Positions 61,505 through 64,000 of a DNA stretch of 64,000 nucleotides are shown piece after piece (the first letter of the stretch is position 1; each line of letters starts with the position of its first letter). Made by a program: the position numbers and the translations under genes. The notes beneath the pieces are model-generated. The model ran no database searches and was not told the DNA's origin. It saw nothing but the letters and a program-made list of their open reading frames with translations. The stretch spans positions 124,001 to 188,000 of the forward strand of contig CAJJDA010000004.1 of the NCBI GenBank assembly GCA_905182855.1. Direction: 5' to 3'. This stretch comes from a gamma proteobacterium HTCC2207 (GTDB lineage: Bacteria; Pseudomonadota; Gammaproteobacteria; Pseudomonadales; Porticoccaceae).

Positions 61505-63032
61505 TCAAAGGGGAATAATGTCGAACTGTTCTCGGGCAAACAAATCTTCAGCACGAAACTGAATGGAGCGCCCAATGAACTCTTCAAGATCGGCCACCTG
61601 AGCAGAATCTTCATCTAATAGACGCTCGATCACCGCAGTCGAAGCCATCACAAGTAACTGCTCACAGTCGCAAGCGCGCGCGACTCGGAGTATATCTCGG
61701 AGTACTTCATAGCTGACAGTTTCTGCCGACTTAATCGAACCTCGACCCACACAGATTGGGCAAATCTCACAGAGTACATGAGCCAAACTTTCGCTGGTAC
61801 GCTTTCGGGTAGTTTGCACTAAACCCAACTCAGTCACACCTGAAATCATGGTTTTAGTACCATCCCTACTAAGCGCTTTTTCGAACGTTCTCAGGAGCTG
61901 ACGCCGATGTTCACCATTATGCATGTCTATAAAATCAACAATGATGATGCCGCCGAGGTTACGCATGCGCATCTGTCTAGCTGTGGCGACGGCAGCCTCA
62001 AGGTTTGTCTTAAATACCGTCTCTTCTAAATTTCGATACCCCACAAACCCTCCAGTGTTAACATCCACTGTAGTCATAGCCTCAGTTTGATCAATCACTA
62101 GGTATCCACCAGACTTTAACGCTACATTCCGTTCTAGCGCTTTAGCGATTTCATCCTCGATTCCGTAGAGATAAAAAAGTGGCCGCTCGCCCGGGTAGTG
62201 CTCCAGTAAGTTAACGATTTCAGGGCTAAATCTAGCGGCAAAAGTCGTCAGCAAGTCGAAAATCTCTCGCGAGTCGACGAGAATCTTTTCAACCCCAGTG
62301 CTCGCCATATCACGCAGTACCCGCTTATACAGTGGCAGTTCCTCGTAGAGACAGCAAGGCACTTTGGCTGCAAGCTTAGTATCTAAAAGATGTTGCCACT
62401 GACGCTGCAGGAATCGGACATCCGATCGCAGCTCTTCCTCGCCGGCACCATCAGCCGCTGTACGCAAAATATACCCGGCTTTGGGCGCAGGGGTGTTAAC
62501 AGCATTTTTAGCTGTCTTATCCGATGGAGCCTCAGCTGCAAGGTCGCCAATAATACTCAGGATAGTATTTTTTAGGCGGGCCCGCTCACTTTCATCCTTG
62601 ATAAGCTGTGACACGCCAACTTGATCACGGCCATCAGTATAAACCAGATAACGAGAGGCTAACGAAAGCTGGGCGGTGAAGTCTCGCACCCTTAGCATTT
62701 ATCGGGTCCTTGATGACCTGAACAACGATTTTTTGGCCATCATGCAGCAGATTTTGAATGACTGGCCGATCATTTCCAGCCACTCCTGGCTGAGAAATTT
62801 TGCCCGGGGGTAACAGATCATCAACATGTAAAAACCCGGTTCTATCAATCCCAATCTCAATAAAGGCCGCCTGCATGCCAGGCAGAATACGCACAACCTT
62901 TCCTCGATAGATATTACCCACTAAACTGACTCTTAGATTCCGCTCAATAGCGATTTCTTGGGAAACACCATTTTCCACCAGAGCTACTCGAGTTTCCATC
63001 GGCGTGTAATTAATCAGGATCTCTCGAGTCAT
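61505..63032 (-). CDS. rng: Ribonuclease G, frameshifted
   Basis: Endoribonuclease of the RNase E/G family maturing 16S rRNA 5' ends; about 508 aa joined. N-terminal REILINYTPMETRVALVENG, S1 domain (GNIYRGKVVRILPGMQAAFI), catalytic DVNTGGFVG and NLGGIIIVDFIDM, and the zinc link CEICPICVGRG. The frame breaks near 62678: DPINAKGARL runs into a false end, while TAQLSLASRYLVYTDGRDQV continues in the next frame. One surplus C in CTTCACC explains it (ARLTAQLSL). Start ATG 63030-63032 with AGGA upstream. Confidence 0.9.
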
Positions 63033-63073
63033 GGAGTTTTTCCTATTACATTGGTAGCCATTACTAACAACGC

Positions 63074-63685
63074 CTACCCGTGCCAACGCGAGACATTAAA
63101 TCGCCGCAAAAGCGTCTCTGTTTCCATTAGTGGCAAGCCAACTACACCACTATAACTACCTTCTAATCTTTCAACAAAAACAGCACCGAGGCCCTGAATC
63201 GCATAACCTCCAGCCTTGCCTTTTGGCTCACCACTTTGCCAGTATTTAAGACAGTCCTCCGCAGAAATGACCCGAAATGTCACCTCAGTTGTTGCCAATA
63301 GTACCTCGCTATCCTGACCATCGGTTAGCGCCACTGCAGACAGTACCTCGTGTGTCGATCCTGATAGCGCCTGCAGCATGGCCAAGGACTCGGCGCAACT
63401 TTCCGGTTTGCCAAATATTTCGCCATTATAGACTACCGTGGTATCAGCACCGAGTACGGGCAAGATTCCAGTCTGACGACTAAATCCCGTCTGCGCCTTT
63501 TCAAGCGCTAGTCGAGAGACATAATAAACGGGGGACTCAGCCTTGCGTTGACGCTCATCGATATCTGCGGCTTGGACCACAAATCGAACGCCAATCTGTG
63601 TTAGCAAATCACTGCGACGTGGTGACGCCGAGGCCAAAATAAGATCGGGACTAAGGGATACAACGGATTTGGGGCTGACGGCCAA
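63074..63685 (-). CDS. maf: Maf-like nucleotide pyrophosphatase (YhdE type)
   Basis: A 203-aa Maf/HAM1-fold enzyme. The opening motif [18 protein letters not shown], then [17 protein letters not shown] and the ending [20 protein letters not shown] and [10 protein letters not shown] are typical. YhdE-type Maf proteins cleave dTTP/UTP and modified nucleotides. It lies between rng and mreD, as in E. coli. Confidence 0.95.
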   Translation of the reverse strand: MAVSPKSVVSLSPDLILASASPRRSDLLTQIGVRFVVQAADIDERQRKAESPVYYVSRLALEKAQTGFSRQTGILPVLGADTTVVYNGEIFGKPESCAESLAMLQALSGSTHEVLSAVALTDGQDSEVLLATTEVTFRVISAEDCLKYWQSGEPKGKAGGYAIQGLGAVFVERLEGSYSGVVGLPLMETETLLRRFNVSRWHG

Positions 63686-63731
63686 ACTTTAACTCCTTGC
63701 TATTACGGCTACATTCTCCTTTTTGCGCGTC

Positions 63732-64000
63732 TCAAGGGCGTCTAACTTGTACCCGGGAGATGAGTAAATCGACAATCGGCCAACTTAGCGCAGCAAAGGC
63801 TGCCACGGTTGGACTGTAGTTCAGGGCAAACGGCACATCCCAGATTGAAAAGAGCATTGCCTGAATCAATTCTGCACAGATAGTTATTATGAATATAAGG
63901 ATGGCACGATGAAACATTGATAAATACATCAGCCAACGACTGAGTAAATAGGCGATAGTCCCACAAACCGCAAATACCAAAACATAATGCCCAAGGGTGG
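63732..64000 (-). CDS. mreD: Rod shape-determining protein MreD (partial)
   Basis: The frame runs off the window end, giving the last 89 codons or so of MreD, the small polytopic partner of MreB, MreC and RodA in cell elongation. Visible are LGHYVLVFAVCGTIAYLLSR, further membrane segments (AILIFIITICAELIQAMLF) and the end PTVAAFAALSWPIVDLLISR. mreC and mreB would lie beyond the right edge. Confidence 0.88.
   Translation of the reverse strand, partial: TLGHYVLVFAVCGTIAYLLSRWLMYLSMFHRAILIFIITICAELIQAMLFSIWDVPFALNYSPTVAAFAALSWPIVDLLISRVQVRRP

Overview
The window is chromosomal DNA of a free-living gammaproteobacterium. Gene content and order match the Pseudomonas/Cellvibrionales side of the class: kdsD-kdsC-lptC-lptA-lptB-rpoN-hpf-ptsN-rapZ-npr, murA-ibaG-mlaC beside hisG-hisD-hisC-algW/degS, secG-tpiA-glmM-folP-ftsH-rlmE-yhbY, and mreD-maf-rng-yhdP-nit. 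Base composition is near balanced and there is no insertion sequence, prophage, CRISPR array or rRNA gene. A marine SAR92/OM60-like (Cellvibrionales) origin is my best guess, by inference only.

Layout. 1-3.5 kb: end of a CorC-type protein, DUF1289 / gamma-carbonic anhydrase / NudL operon, a second Nudix hydrolase, a 2-Cys peroxiredoxin and monothiol glutaredoxin. 3.6-6.2 kb: a probably Fur-controlled operon of porin, periplasmic FMN-binding protein and PepSY membrane protein. 6.3-8.4 kb: argD-argF. 8.5-18.3 kb (minus): grpE, dnaK, dnaJ, dapB, carA, carB, greA, with two convincing sigma-32 promoters. 18.5-20.1 kb: recN. 20.3-29.4 kb (minus): initiator tRNA, rimP, nusA, infB, rbfA, truB, rpsO, pnp. 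29.5-33.4 kb: a segment separating two normally adjacent tRNA genes, holding djlA, an FAD-linked oxidase, an unrecognised 170-aa protein and an SDR gene remnant. 33.5-39.8 kb (minus): rlmE, ftsH, folP, glmM, tpiA, secG, tRNA-Leu(GAG). 39.9-41.4 kb: yhbY, degS. 41.4-46.6 kb (minus): mlaC, ibaG, murA, hisG, hisD, hisC. 46.8-56.7 kb (plus): yrbG, kdsD through npr, mgtE, darP. 56.8-64 kb (minus): mreD, maf, rng, yhdP and a nitrilase-family gene.

Together these genes cover translation initiation and RNA decay, heat-shock folding, pyrimidine/arginine/lysine/histidine synthesis, LPS (Kdo and Lpt transport), peptidoglycan precursor supply and nitrogen-PTS regulation.

Two things stand out about the sequence itself. 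At least twelve conserved genes carry single-base frameshifts, many in short homopolymers, including genes normally essential (ftsH, lptA, dapB, carB); sequencing or assembly error is the simplest reading. In carB, about 183 bp that should encode part of the second ATP-grasp domain are replaced by an internal piece of hslV, a chimera needing confirmation. The most interesting biology is the Fur-box porin/FMN/PepSY operon, the orphan mlaC without mlaFED/B, and the segment between the two tRNAs.
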